Below are positions 42,754-51,244 of a stretch of 64,000 nt of DNA, piece by piece (positions within the stretch are counted from its first letter, which is position 1; each line of letters opens with the position of its first letter). Below the pieces are notes generated by a model. It searched no databases, was not told the origin of the DNA, and was given only the letters and a program-made list of their open reading frames with translations. The DNA is from Actinomycetota bacterium (GTDB taxonomy: Bacteria > Actinomycetota > Actinomycetes > Nanopelagicales > Nanopelagicaceae), in assembly GCA_009698815.1 (NCBI GenBank), contig WLPJ01000001.1:1-64000 (forward strand), in the 5' to 3' direction. The position numbers and the translations under genes were made by a program.

Positions 42754-44217
42754 CCCAACCAGCGGCAACCCACCACCAGGATGGGCAGAGCCACCAACGC
42801 AATACAAACCCTGCAATGGTGAGCGATTCTTAGCGCGCATAAATGCCGAACGTGCGCCATTGCTAGAAGTTCCATAGATCGCACCGCCTGGCGCCATCAC
42901 CGATCGTTCTAAATCTGCAGGCGTGCGGATTTCCAAAAGATCTAGCCGATCACGAATTGAAATGCCACGCGCTTCTAGTGAATCAATAATCTGCATGGCA
43001 TAACGATGGTTAAAATCTTTATCGTTCCAATCAAAGCCATCGGCGCCCGATACATCGTGGCGAGGTGCGTTAATCAAGATAAACCAGGCTTCATGCCCGG
43101 CGCGTTTAACCATTGTTTCATCGCGTGGTGCGCAGATATAAATCGCAGGATCTTCTACCGGCTTTTTGCGATCGAAAATATCTATGAATTCTGCGTCATA
43201 ATTTTTGGGAAAGAAAATATTGTGATGGGACAACCCAGAGTCCGTCTCGCTCGGGCGCAACCCAAGCAATAACGAGAAGCCAGCAAGTGAGGGATCAGCT
43301 TTGGCTAAGTCAGCGCGCTGTTTGCGCAATTTCTTAACCTTGCCAGTGATTAATTTGGTATACACCAGTGATGCATCTGCGTTTGCTACAACTGTTGCAA
43401 AGTCCAATGAGCGGCCATCGACCAAAGTAATTCCATTTACGCGGCTGCCATCATGATTTATCTGGGACACCTCAACGTTAAATTCAAATTTCACACCACG
43501 GTCAATACAACGTTGATAAATAGCATCTGATAATTTTCCTACTCCGCCTTTGATATGCCAAGCGCCAAATGCTTCTTCAACAAAGGCAATTGATGACAGA
43601 ACTGCAGGTGCAACACGAGGATCAGATCCACTGTAAGTTGCATAGCGATCCAGAATATTGCGTAGTCGACCATCTTTTAATTTGATCTGGCGCAGAGACT
43701 TCCATGGCGCAATTACTCGTAGATCGCGCAGCAAAGTAGGACGCTTTAAAAGTGAGGCAATTGATTTAAGTTCGGATTCTATAAATGGTTCACGCGAGAC
43801 ATCCCACATGGATTCGGCTTGGCGCATGACTTGATCCCATTCCAGGGCTGATTCGCTGCCCATAGAAGTCTCAATTGCGGCCAATGTTTCTTTGCGGGAT
43901 AGGTTGGCAAACTTCACTGAAGTGCCATCGCTAAAGCGGTAATCAAATGATGGGTTAACGCTGTCGAGTTCCAGTACGCGCCCCATCACATCACCGGTAC
44001 GTTGGAAGAAGTCGCGGTACACGGCTGGAAGAGTTAATAAAGATGGTCCAGTATCAAAAGCGTAATTTCCGATCCACTCGGTGCGGCACTTTCCACCATG
44101 ACGATCAGATGATTCAAATACAGTCACGTCATAGCCAGCCTTGGCCAGACGAGCTGCGGTGCACATTCCACCCATGCCGGCGCCAATTACGGCAACCTGC
44201 TTTTTTATTTGGCTCAT
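42703..44217 (-). CDS. CrtI-family carotenoid desaturase, CrtD-like
   Basis: A 504-residue FAD flavoprotein with VAVIGAGMGGMCTAARLAKAG, GGKCRTEWIGNYAFDTGPS and a C-terminal YCVGGSAHPGGGLPLVGLSAE. The HPGGGLPLV end and overall length fit desaturases/isomerases of hydroxylated carotenoids (3,4-desaturase CrtD) rather than the first phytoene desaturase, which is already present at 38650. ATG 44217 overlaps the stop of the glycosyltransferase gene (ATGA), deciding the start. Acting after the CruF-like hydratase is the likely position. Confidence 0.8.
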   Translation of the reverse strand: MSQIKKQVAVIGAGMGGMCTAARLAKAGYDVTVFESSDRHGGKCRTEWIGNYAFDTGPSLLTLPAVYRDFFQRTGDVMGRVLELDSVNPSFDYRFSDGTSVKFANLSRKETLAAIETSMGSESALEWDQVMRQAESMWDVSREPFIESELKSIASLLKRPTLLRDLRVIAPWKSLRQIKLKDGRLRNILDRYATYSGSDPRVAPAVLSSIAFVEEAFGAWHIKGGVGKLSDAIYQRCIDRGVKFEFNVEVSQINHDGSRVNGITLVDGRSLDFATVVANADASLVYTKLITGKVKKLRKQRADLAKADPSLAGFSLLLGLRPSETDSGLSHHNIFFPKNYDAEFIDIFDRKKPVEDPAIYICAPRDETMVKRAGHEAWFILINAPRHDVSGADGFDWNDKDFNHRYAMQIIDSLEARGISIRDRLDLLEIRTPADLERSVMAPGGAIYGTSSNGARSAFMRAKNRSPLQGLYCVGGSAHPGGGLPLVGLSAEIVAEAIVGKARH

Positions 44218-45281
44218 AGGGTGCGCCCCTTCCATTGCACTTTACCGCGGGCGCGCCAGCTATAAATAATTAAATAAATTAATATTGCAGAAGAGATCGG
44301 ATGCAAGAACGAATCAATCATTTTTCCACCAGATCGCTTGGCACTGATTATGCGTGTGATGACAATTACTTCATAGGTAAATAAACCAATTGGGTTTCCA
44401 CTAAACCAAATCAAGACTGGCGCTAGGCCAGTAACAAATATGAACGCGATGGCGGCGCCTGATCCTAAGGGTGTGGAGAATGCGCTCCACAAAGATTTTC
44501 CGTATCCAGCCTTTATCTCGCTAAAGTTTTTATACATTCGTGTTTGCGCCAAAGTTGAACCATCTGCAACTCCACCGTGCGCACCTGCTGCAATTAGTGC
44601 GCGTGCCAATTTCATATCGTCTAGAACTTCGGCGGCAATCGACGTAAAGCCACCGATTGCAACTAGTGAGCTCTTTTTTACCAGAAAGAATTGGCCATTT
44701 GCTACCGCAAGTGAAGTTCGGTTTGACCGCTCGGCCAGTCGCAAGGGCACGGTTGTCATCCAAGACCATTGCAGAAGAGGTTGCACTAAGCGTTCGGCAA
44801 ATGTTTTTGCAATCTGGCGCGGATAAGGAGATATAAAGTCTCGCTCACCCATCATCGCAATGCCTTGAGAAATTGCGGTTGGTACCAACCTGACATCGGC
44901 ATCTAGGGTCACGATAATTTCACCGCTTGCAATTAAATAACCTTGCTGCAGCGCCCAAGGTTTGCCCAACCAACCACCTGGCAATTCTGGTGCGTTCACA
45001 ATTTTGATTGGGGCACCCTCGGATATAGCAGTTTTAAGTAATTTTTTGGTGCTATCCGTTGAGGAATCATCAATAAAGACGATTTCCAGCGAACTAAGGT
45101 CGCTCTGTTTGGTCAAGCAATCAATTAACTCAAAAATATTTTCAGCCTCATTACGAACCGGAATTAACACCGTCACGCTGCAATCGACTTGTGAAAGGTT
45201 CTGGGGGCGCCGGATAGTCAAGAAGTTCGCAACGGCTATCCAGAGCAAGACTATTGTGAAGAGAAAGAGAGCGAAATACAT
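44214..45281 (-). CDS. Family 2 glycosyltransferase, CruG-like
   Basis: A 355-residue membrane glycosyltransferase. An N-terminal helix is followed by the GT2 domain: VTVLIPVRNEAENI, IVFIDDSSTDST, GGWLGKPWALQQG, VTLDADVRLVP (DxD) and EVLDDMKLARALI; two or three membrane helices close the protein. Similar enzymes glycosylate hydroxylated carotenoids (CruG) or build hopanoid and diaponeurosporene glycosides. Position between a CruF-like and a CrtD-like gene favours carotenoid 2'-O- or 1'-O-glycosylation. Sugar donor unknown. Confidence 0.8.
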   Translation of the reverse strand: MYFALFLFTIVLLWIAVANFLTIRRPQNLSQVDCSVTVLIPVRNEAENIFELIDCLTKQSDLSSLEIVFIDDSSTDSTKKLLKTAISEGAPIKIVNAPELPGGWLGKPWALQQGYLIASGEIIVTLDADVRLVPTAISQGIAMMGERDFISPYPRQIAKTFAERLVQPLLQWSWMTTVPLRLAERSNRTSLAVANGQFFLVKKSSLVAIGGFTSIAAEVLDDMKLARALIAAGAHGGVADGSTLAQTRMYKNFSEIKAGYGKSLWSAFSTPLGSGAAIAFIFVTGLAPVLIWFSGNPIGLFTYEVIVITRIISAKRSGGKMIDSFLHPISSAILIYLIIYSWRARGKVQWKGRTL

Positions 45282-45288
45282 CTAATTA

Positions 45289-46092
45289 CTAAGGTCGGCC
45301 GAGCCAACGCGAGAATATAAATGGAGCCAGCACCGCTCCAAATGTTAGACCGAAGATAAAGGCGATTCCTGGACGATCAAAGAAGAAGAGGTTAGAGATA
45401 ACACCGGCAAACCAAGTCCAAATTAAAAAGATGTCGATTGCCGCAAAGCCCGCACTAACTTTGCGACGATCGCGGGGGAGCACCAAATGCAGAATCGCAA
45501 TCAGCGCCATGCCAGATAACAACCAACCGAAAGCGTTAGATAACGGAACTTCTGGAGTGAAAGGTACATGTGAACCAGTTACTTCCCATGTCCAACGTCC
45601 TGCTGTAACCATCTGTGGATCAAGGAATAAGTCATAAGCCATAAGTCCAAATCCACCATAGAGAAATACCCAATTGCCTGCAACGCGACGTGCTGCGCAA
45701 AGAATTGGATGCGCGATCATCGCCCAAGCAAATGGAACAACGAGTGGAACATCAAAGAGTTGTGGGCCTAGGGATGGGTCATATTCATAAGTTCCAAAGG
45801 GCCAGCTAGTTTTCAAACCCATTAACTCAATAAGAAAGCCAAATGAAAGAGCGATGCCCAGATATGTAAATGCATAACGCGCCCCGAAGGCTAACAAAGC
45901 GTGAAGTGCCATCGCACCCGCGCCCCAATAAACCGTAGAAATTGTTACCACACGCAAAGCTTCACCACCTAGAAGCGGGTAACTAACTTGTAGCAATATT
46001 GCGATGCCCAAAGTGAGATTTAGTGCTAATTGTGCGCGAGACGAAATTCCGCGGCGGCGATTGCGACGCGGTGAGTAATGACGAATCGACAT
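45289..46092 (-). CDS. cruF: CruF-like carotenoid 1',2'-hydratase (DUF422)
   Basis: A 267-residue, roughly seven-helix membrane protein of the DUF422 carotenoid group. Family residues are seen in ELMGLKTSWPFGTYEYDPSL, VPLVVPFAWAM and AYDLFLDPQMV. CruF in cyanobacteria and Deinococcus, and the related bisanhydrobacterioruberin hydratase of haloarchaea, add water across the terminal double bond of a psi end, giving a 1'-hydroxyl. A 7-bp gap precedes the glycosyltransferase. Confidence 0.87.
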   Translation of the reverse strand: MSIRHYSPRRNRRRGISSRAQLALNLTLGIAILLQVSYPLLGGEALRVVTISTVYWGAGAMALHALLAFGARYAFTYLGIALSFGFLIELMGLKTSWPFGTYEYDPSLGPQLFDVPLVVPFAWAMIAHPILCAARRVAGNWVFLYGGFGLMAYDLFLDPQMVTAGRWTWEVTGSHVPFTPEVPLSNAFGWLLSGMALIAILHLVLPRDRRKVSAGFAAIDIFLIWTWFAGVISNLFFFDRPGIAFIFGLTFGAVLAPFIFSRWLGRP

Positions 46093-46117
46093 GGGCTAAG
46101 TCTGCCCTACTTAAGTA

Positions 46118-46795
46118 TTACTTAGTAATCAAGCCTCGAATATCGCGAACTGCAAAGCGGGCAAAGAGTTCTTCGGCATACCAGCCATGGCGTTCGGTAG
46201 CGGCAATTGCACTTTGGTGCGCGGCGCCCTTGTAAGCAAAATTTCTTAGATCAGCGCCAGAGTTCCAATGCGAGAAAGTTCCTTGCAATCCGATAGGTGC
46301 TTCACCTATGCCAATGGTTCTGATTAGACCATCGGAGGCGTGCAGGCTTTGCGTAACCGGAGGAACTGCTCGCCAGAATCTAAAATTCTGAAGCCACTTA
46401 ATTCGTGCCCGCGTTATTGCAACTACTTGTCCATCAGTTTGAGTAGATGAGTATGCAAAGGGATTCTTTTTTGCCCATAAACCGTGTGATGAAATTGGAT
46501 CAAGCAAGAATCGAACTTCTTCAATTGATTTAGCCCGCCAACGTTTAATTAACTTTGAGTTATCGAGAGCGTCTAATTGCCTTTCATCGAGAACAACCAC
46601 ACAACCCCAACGATTGGCATCGGCATCGCGTGGAGTAAATGTTTCTCCTTTGCCTGTACCGAGCATTTTTGCGAAAGTGACACCTTTCATTCTGCGCAAT
46701 CCACCACGATCAAGTGCCATGCGCAGTAGAGCAAATCCAATATCGCGATTTTTTATCTTCCAAAAATAAACAACGGTAACCGCAGTTGTACTCAC
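46118..46795 (-). CDS. CrtA-like carotenoid (spheroidene) monooxygenase
   Basis: GTG 46795 overlaps the stop of the upstream hydrolase gene (GTGA), giving 225 residues; the longer frame to 46828 was rejected. The protein resembles spheroidene monooxygenase CrtA in KMLGTGKGETFTPRDAD, the central Trp-rich part, GTFSHWNSGADLRNFAY and HGWYAEELFARFAV. CrtA inserts oxygen at C2 of acyclic carotenoids next to a methoxy or hydroxy group, yielding 2-ketocarotenoids. A CrtA homolog beside CruF and a GT2 enzyme suggests a keto derivative of a 1-hydroxy carotenoid. It is followed 25 bp later by the CruF-like gene. Confidence 0.75.
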   Translation of the reverse strand: MSTTAVTVVYFWKIKNRDIGFALLRMALDRGGLRRMKGVTFAKMLGTGKGETFTPRDADANRWGCVVVLDERQLDALDNSKLIKRWRAKSIEEVRFLLDPISSHGLWAKKNPFAYSSTQTDGQVVAITRARIKWLQNFRFWRAVPPVTQSLHASDGLIRTIGIGEAPIGLQGTFSHWNSGADLRNFAYKGAAHQSAIAATERHGWYAEELFARFAVRDIRGLITK

Positions 46796-47595
46796 CGAGA
46801 GACTCCGGCTATTTCCAATACATGCCAAGCAACTTTTTCAGTGTTATCCCACATTGGGGCATGCCCACATTCTTCAAAAATTATCCACTTCGAATGTTGT
46901 GGCGCCATGGTTCGCTCTTGACAGGTCGTGGCAGGCAAAGTTTTATCAGAATCACCAAAGATTATTTTTACGGGAATTTTAGAATCGATCTGCGAATCAA
47001 AGCGCTTATGCAACATGCCATCCCAAGCCGGAAAGTAACCTTCAGAATTTGCCATTGCTAGCGTTGCATCAAGGCAAAGCTCATATGAAAAATCGCGCCA
47101 ACGAGGGCTGACATCACCAAATCCCAATTTACGAGAACGTTCGTATTTTAAAAACGATGGAGCAAGAGCTGCAGATCTACTGGTCAATAATCGAAATTGT
47201 GAGGCACCTGGCCTACGTTGCACATATGTTGCAAGCCAAAATCCTGCAGGTGCCAAGGCGGTCACGCTGCGCACTGAATCAGGAAAAGATGCTGCCATTT
47301 CCAGAGCGATCCATCCGCCCCAAGAATTTCCAATCACATCGAATTCGGTAACTCCCAATTGTTCTTTAACTTCACGAACGACCAACTCACCGATCGAAAT
47401 TGGATCCATTGATTGGCCGGTGATCATTGGAGTTTGGCCATGACCCGGTAGATCAACTGTGATTACGTTAAAGCGTTCTTGAAGTAAGGGAGTCAAAGGT
47501 TTCCAAGCGGTTGCCGCCGAGCCCATCCCATGCACCAGGACAATATGAGGCGCAGATTTGAGTGCTGCTTCATGCACTGTTAATGAAAGGTTCAT
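46792..47595 (-). CDS. Alpha/beta hydrolase
   Basis: ATG 47595 gives 267 residues; the frame extends to 47640 but would overlap the divergent channel gene region. The fold is clear: VLVHGMGSAATAWKPL (oxyanion), VDLPGHGQTPM, nucleophile Ser in VIGNSWGGWIALEMA, acid in IIFGDSDKTLP and His in FEECGHAPMWD. It is coupled to the CrtA-like gene by GTGA overlap, so a role in the carotenoid pathway is suggested, for example hydrolysis of an acyl carotenoid, but no family member of known function is recognised. Confidence 0.82.
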   Translation of the reverse strand: MNLSLTVHEAALKSAPHIVLVHGMGSAATAWKPLTPLLQERFNVITVDLPGHGQTPMITGQSMDPISIGELVVREVKEQLGVTEFDVIGNSWGGWIALEMAASFPDSVRSVTALAPAGFWLATYVQRRPGASQFRLLTSRSAALAPSFLKYERSRKLGFGDVSPRWRDFSYELCLDATLAMANSEGYFPAWDGMLHKRFDSQIDSKIPVKIIFGDSDKTLPATTCQERTMAPQHSKWIIFEECGHAPMWDNTEKVAWHVLEIAGVSR

Positions 47596-47660
47596 TTCGA
47601 TCTGAATTTTACCCCGTGGCGCGCACTTTTTCATGGCCAAAGATGGGCAATGATGTCGCC

Positions 47661-48326
47661 ATGAAGTTACGCATGGTTGGATCCGAAGTCTTAGGCACCG
47701 CTGTTTTAGTAATGACCGTTATTGGTTCGGGAAAAATGGCAACAAACCTCTCAGATGATACGGGTGTTCAGTTACTGATTAACTCACTTAGCACCGCTGC
47801 CATCTTGTATGCGCTAATTACTTTATTGGCTGATATCAGCGGTGCACATTTCAACCCGCTCGTAACTTTGGTACTTGCCTATAAGCGCGAGATGAAAATA
47901 GCTGAGACCGCCCAATTTATCCTTGCCCAATTTATTGGCGCAGTTATTGGTGCAGGGCTCGCAAACCTGGTCTTTGACTTGCCGGTATTTACCGCATCAA
48001 CAAAGGTTCGTAGCGGAAGCCATCTCTTCCTCAGCGAGATCATTGCAACCGCTGGCCTAATCTTCATAATTTTTGCCGCCCTGGATCAAAAGCGCGATAA
48101 GAAGATCCCAACACTTGTTGCCTGTTGGATTGGCGCGGCCTATTTCTTCACATCATCAACATCTTTTGCTAACCCTGCCGTTACCTTTGCAAGAGGTTGG
48201 TCAGATACATTTGCTGGAATTGCACCAGAATCGATTGCACCATTTATAGCTGCCCAATTAATCGGTGCGGTACTAGGACTTCTAATCAGCCAAGCACTTA
48301 GCGTTAAAAGCAAGGGAAAAAAGTGA
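47661..48326 (+). CDS. aqpS: Aquaporin-family channel (AqpS-like)
   Basis: A 221-residue MIP-family protein with six membrane segments. The two half-helix motifs are HFNPLVTLV (NPL instead of NPA) and FANPAVTFA, with selectivity-filter Arg not obvious after NPA (FARGW supplies one). An upstream ATG at 47643 is possible. The stop overlaps the arsenate reductase start (GTGA at 48323-48326). Such aqpS-arsC pairs, as in Sinorhizobium, use the channel to release arsenite down its gradient. Confidence 0.82.
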   Translation: MKLRMVGSEVLGTAVLVMTVIGSGKMATNLSDDTGVQLLINSLSTAAILYALITLLADISGAHFNPLVTLVLAYKREMKIAETAQFILAQFIGAVIGAGLANLVFDLPVFTASTKVRSGSHLFLSEIIATAGLIFIIFAALDQKRDKKIPTLVACWIGAAYFFTSSTSFANPAVTFARGWSDTFAGIAPESIAPFIAAQLIGAVLGLLISQALSVKSKGKK

Positions 48327-48721
48327 GCAAACCATCAGTGCTTTTCGTCTGTGTTCACAACGCTGGCCGTTCTCAAATGGCAGCTGGCTTTATGCGCGAA
48401 CTTGGACAGGGTCGTGTAGAAGTTCTCTCTGCTGGCTCTGCTCCTAAAGGCTCCATCAACCCAATTGCCGTTGAAGCAATGGCCGAACTCGGAATCGATA
48501 TTGCAAATAACACACCAAAGATTTTGACACCAGAGGCCGTGCAAGCATCGGATGCTGTCATCACTATGGGTTGCGGCGATGCATGTCCGTTCTATCCCGG
48601 TAAGCGTTATGAAGATTGGGTACTAGATGATCCAGCAGGGCAGGGGATTGAATCGGTACGAGTTATTCGTGATGACATTAAGTTGCGGGTAGAACAGTTG
48701 CTTTCCGAACTACTTAGCTAA
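48323..48721 (+). CDS. arsC: Arsenate reductase, LMW-phosphatase type
   Basis: A 132-residue ArsC of the low-molecular-weight tyrosine phosphatase fold. The phosphate loop is Cys10-x5-Arg16 (CVHNAGRS); further redox Cys are Cys84 and Cys88 in MGCGDACPFYPG; the Asp is in VLDDPAGQG. The MGCGDACP form is common in actinobacterial enzymes that use thioredoxin or mycothiol. It reduces arsenate to arsenite. It is coupled to aqpS and ends in a 4-bp overlap with the convergent ybaK-like gene. Confidence 0.93.
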   Translation: MSKPSVLFVCVHNAGRSQMAAGFMRELGQGRVEVLSAGSAPKGSINPIAVEAMAELGIDIANNTPKILTPEAVQASDAVITMGCGDACPFYPGKRYEDWVLDDPAGQGIESVRVIRDDIKLRVEQLLSELLS

Positions 48722-49206
48722 TCGCCAATAACCATCGGTGTTGCACCAGTGCAAGTTATTAACTCGGCAAAAGAAGTTGGATAAACAGCGTGCGGGTGGC
48801 CTGATGCTGCCCAAACAATTTCGTAATCGTTGAGCGCTTGATCGATAAGAATTTGTTCTGGGGGAGTTATCCAACCAAGTGGAGCTACGCCCCCAACTGA
48901 GTAACCAGAGACATCTTTCACATAGTTCGCGTCCGCGCGGCCGAGTTCAGCGATTCCTAAATTCTTTGCAACAAGTTCGGTATCTACTCGGTGTCGTCCG
49001 CTAGTAATAACTAAAAGTGGATTACCGGATGGCAATTTAAAGATAAGGGAAGAGGCAATTTGTCCAACTTCAATTCCAAGGCCGTTGGCAGCATCGACTG
49101 CAGTGCGGGCGGTATCAGATAGAACGGTGACTTGGCCATTTACTCCGAGATCAATGGCAGCTTGAATAAAACGCTTTACCGCTGCCTTTTCTAAGATGCC
49201 ATCCAT
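48718..49206 (-). CDS. YbaK/EbsC-type aminoacyl-tRNA deacylase
   Basis: A 162-residue YbaK-domain protein: SLIFKLPSGNPLLVITSGRHRVD, conserved Lys in the first strand, YSVGGVAPLGW and the late VWAASGHPHAV with the GxxxP loop. The domain hydrolyses mischarged tRNAs (Cys-tRNAPro or Ala-tRNAPro). It overlaps the arsC end by 4 bp and is divergent from the MFS gene, with overlapping or nearly touching starts. Confidence 0.87.
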   Translation of the reverse strand: MDGILEKAAVKRFIQAAIDLGVNGQVTVLSDTARTAVDAANGLGIEVGQIASSLIFKLPSGNPLLVITSGRHRVDTELVAKNLGIAELGRADANYVKDVSGYSVGGVAPLGWITPPEQILIDQALNDYEIVWAASGHPHAVYPTSFAELITCTGATPMVIGD

Positions 49207-49228
49207 GGATGCAGGATACCCTTGGCAA

Positions 49229-50440
49229 ATGTCTATCGGAGCACTTGATCAAGTTCATCGTGCCAAATTAGCGCGTAATTCTTTATGGGTCTGCTTCTTA
49301 TTGCTCGGCTCGGTTTCAATGGGTTGGGTACCTCGTATCCCGGAAATTAAAGATGCCATCGGATTATCAAATGGCGCCTTCGGATTTGTTTTATTGGGCA
49401 GCACCTTTGGATCCATCACGGGTGCGCAATTATCTGGTCGCTTTATGCATACGTATGGATCTCAACGAACAATTTTTGTGGGCGTCTTTATTATGCCTGC
49501 CGGGCTGGCTGGTATGGGTTTGGCAACAAACGCTCTGACTTTATTTCTTACGCTTTACACAATGGGTTTTGGTTATGCGCTGATTGATATGTGTTACAAC
49601 TATCAAGGAACTGTGGTTGAAAAGATTTTAGGTAGGCGCCATATGTCTTCATTTCATGCGATGTGGAGCACTGGTGCATTCTTAACCACTGTAGTTGGTG
49701 GCCTCATTACTCGCCATGTTTCACCGCGCGATAATTTGATTGCAATCGCCGTAGTAGCTCTTATTGCTTATTTGATAGCTGCTTATTACTTGCTGCCACG
49801 AACGATTGATGGCCATAAAGGCGATGAAGAGCACGAGGCGAAGATTCCGCTATTTGGAAAAGGCGTGATGCCGCTCTGGTTGCTAGGCGTTGGCTTGCTC
49901 TCTAGTTTGGTTGGTGAGGGTGCGGCAAGTGATTGGGGCGCGATCTTACTGCGCGATGAAATGGGATACGAGAAAGGTGTTTACGCATCTGCCTTTGCAT
50001 CCTTTGCCCTGGCCATGATCGTTAGTCGTTTCCTTGGTGATCGTGCGCTAGATCATTTTGGGCCAGCGCGTTTGGTGCAATTAGGTGGTTACTTAGGTGG
50101 AGCTATCTGGGGGATCGCAATGTTGATTGCAATTCCGATGTCAGATACCTACCCAATCCCGGCCTTAGTAATTGTGAACATCGGCTTTATTGCTGCAGGT
50201 CTTGGTATCGGTCCAATGTTTCCGGCATTTATTCTGGCGGCGAGTAAGACTCCTGGGATTGCACCGGCAGTTGCGATCTCGCGCGTTGGCGTGATCGGAA
50301 TAGCAGGCTTCTTCTTTGGTCCAACTGTTACGGGAATTATTGCGCAATACACAAATCTTTCAATCGGCATGATCTATCCGGTTGCGATGTTAATTCTTAC
50401 GGGTTATCTATCGCGCGGAATAAAGAAAGTTACGCCTTAA
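49229..50440 (+). CDS. MFS transporter
   Basis: A 403-residue, twelve-helix major facilitator. Typical features: GWVPRIPEIKDAIGLSNGAF, FGSITGAQLSGRFMHTYGSQR between helices 2 and 3, and a second half with ASFALAMIVSRFLGDRALD. It resembles the YbjJ/fucose-permease-like branch by eye. ATG 49229 is chosen over 49196, which would overlap the start of the divergent ybaK-like gene. Substrate unknown. Confidence 0.85.
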   Translation: MSIGALDQVHRAKLARNSLWVCFLLLGSVSMGWVPRIPEIKDAIGLSNGAFGFVLLGSTFGSITGAQLSGRFMHTYGSQRTIFVGVFIMPAGLAGMGLATNALTLFLTLYTMGFGYALIDMCYNYQGTVVEKILGRRHMSSFHAMWSTGAFLTTVVGGLITRHVSPRDNLIAIAVVALIAYLIAAYYLLPRTIDGHKGDEEHEAKIPLFGKGVMPLWLLGVGLLSSLVGEGAASDWGAILLRDEMGYEKGVYASAFASFALAMIVSRFLGDRALDHFGPARLVQLGGYLGGAIWGIAMLIAIPMSDTYPIPALVIVNIGFIAAGLGIGPMFPAFILAASKTPGIAPAVAISRVGVIGIAGFFFGPTVTGIIAQYTNLSIGMIYPVAMLILTGYLSRGIKKVTP

Positions 50441-51177
50441 AGATAAGTTTGAATTAAGGTAAAGATGGAGATCGCAAAGAGCAGGTAGGCAAATGCTTTA
50501 CGAAGTACAACTGGTGAGGTCTTGTGAGCGAGTTGTGATGCAACTTGGGCAATGACAATTGCGGATGCTCCCATCAAAATCGGGATATGCCATTGCACGT
50601 CGCCCCATTGCGAGCGATGTCCGATAAAGGCAGTCAGCGAGTTAGCAGCGATAATTAAGAGCGAAGTTCCGGCTGCCACAATTTGCGGAGTTCCAAAGTA
50701 GAGAACCAGAACTGGGATTGCGAGAAATCCACCACCGATTCCGAAGAGTCCAGTTATTGTTCCGATGAACAAAGACATAAGAATTAACACTGGAAGCGGC
50801 ATTCGTTTATGTTCATCGAGCTTTGGTGGACGCAGCATTGATGAACCCGCCAAGAGCAAGACGCCGGCAAAACCAGTTGTAATAACTGAATCCGGTATTT
50901 GATCAACGATCGAAGAAAAACCTAAGTTGGTAATTGATCCGATACCCCAAATCACAAAGGCATCGCGATAGAGAACTTGCTTCTTTCTTGCTTTGGGAAT
51001 TACCCCGGAAAGCGCTGCTAGTAATACAACAGCAAGGGCAGCAGTAGTTGCTGGTTTTGGGTCAAAGCCAAATCCGTACATCAAAATCGGAACCGAGAGC
51101 ATCGCACCACCTGCACCAACAAAGCCAAGTACGGCGCCGATAAATCCACCAGCAATTAGCGCAAGTGCGGTCTCCAT
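50437..51177 (-). CDS. TauE/SafE-family sulfite/anion exporter
   Basis: A 246-residue membrane protein of about eight helices in two inverted halves, with GGFIGAVLGFVGAGGAMLSV and GTITGLFGIGGGFLAIP as the repeated family motif. Members export sulfite, sulfoacetate or other organosulfonates. GGGAG just upstream is the ribosome site. It overlaps the MFS gene end by 4 bp, tail to tail. Confidence 0.87.
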   Translation of the reverse strand: METALALIAGGFIGAVLGFVGAGGAMLSVPILMYGFGFDPKPATTAALAVVLLAALSGVIPKARKKQVLYRDAFVIWGIGSITNLGFSSIVDQIPDSVITTGFAGVLLLAGSSMLRPPKLDEHKRMPLPVLILMSLFIGTITGLFGIGGGFLAIPVLVLYFGTPQIVAAGTSLLIIAANSLTAFIGHRSQWGDVQWHIPILMGASAIVIAQVASQLAHKTSPVVLRKAFAYLLFAISIFTLIQTYL

Positions 51178-51200
51178 TTCTTAATACTCCCACCGAAATG

Positions 51201-51232
51201 CGAAACGGCCCCCATCTCTGGGAGCCGTTTCG
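51201..51232 (-). terminator. GC-rich hairpin between doxX and tauE genes
   Basis: CGAAACGGCCCCC (51201-51213) and GGGAGCCGTTTCG (51220-51232) pair in 12 of 13 positions around a 6-base loop. It lies 12 bp past the DoxX stop and 23 bp before the TauE start, both on the minus strand. There is no U-tract, so it is a U-less terminator or transcript-end stabiliser. Confidence 0.55.
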
Positions 51233-51244
51233 GTAAGGTCTTGT

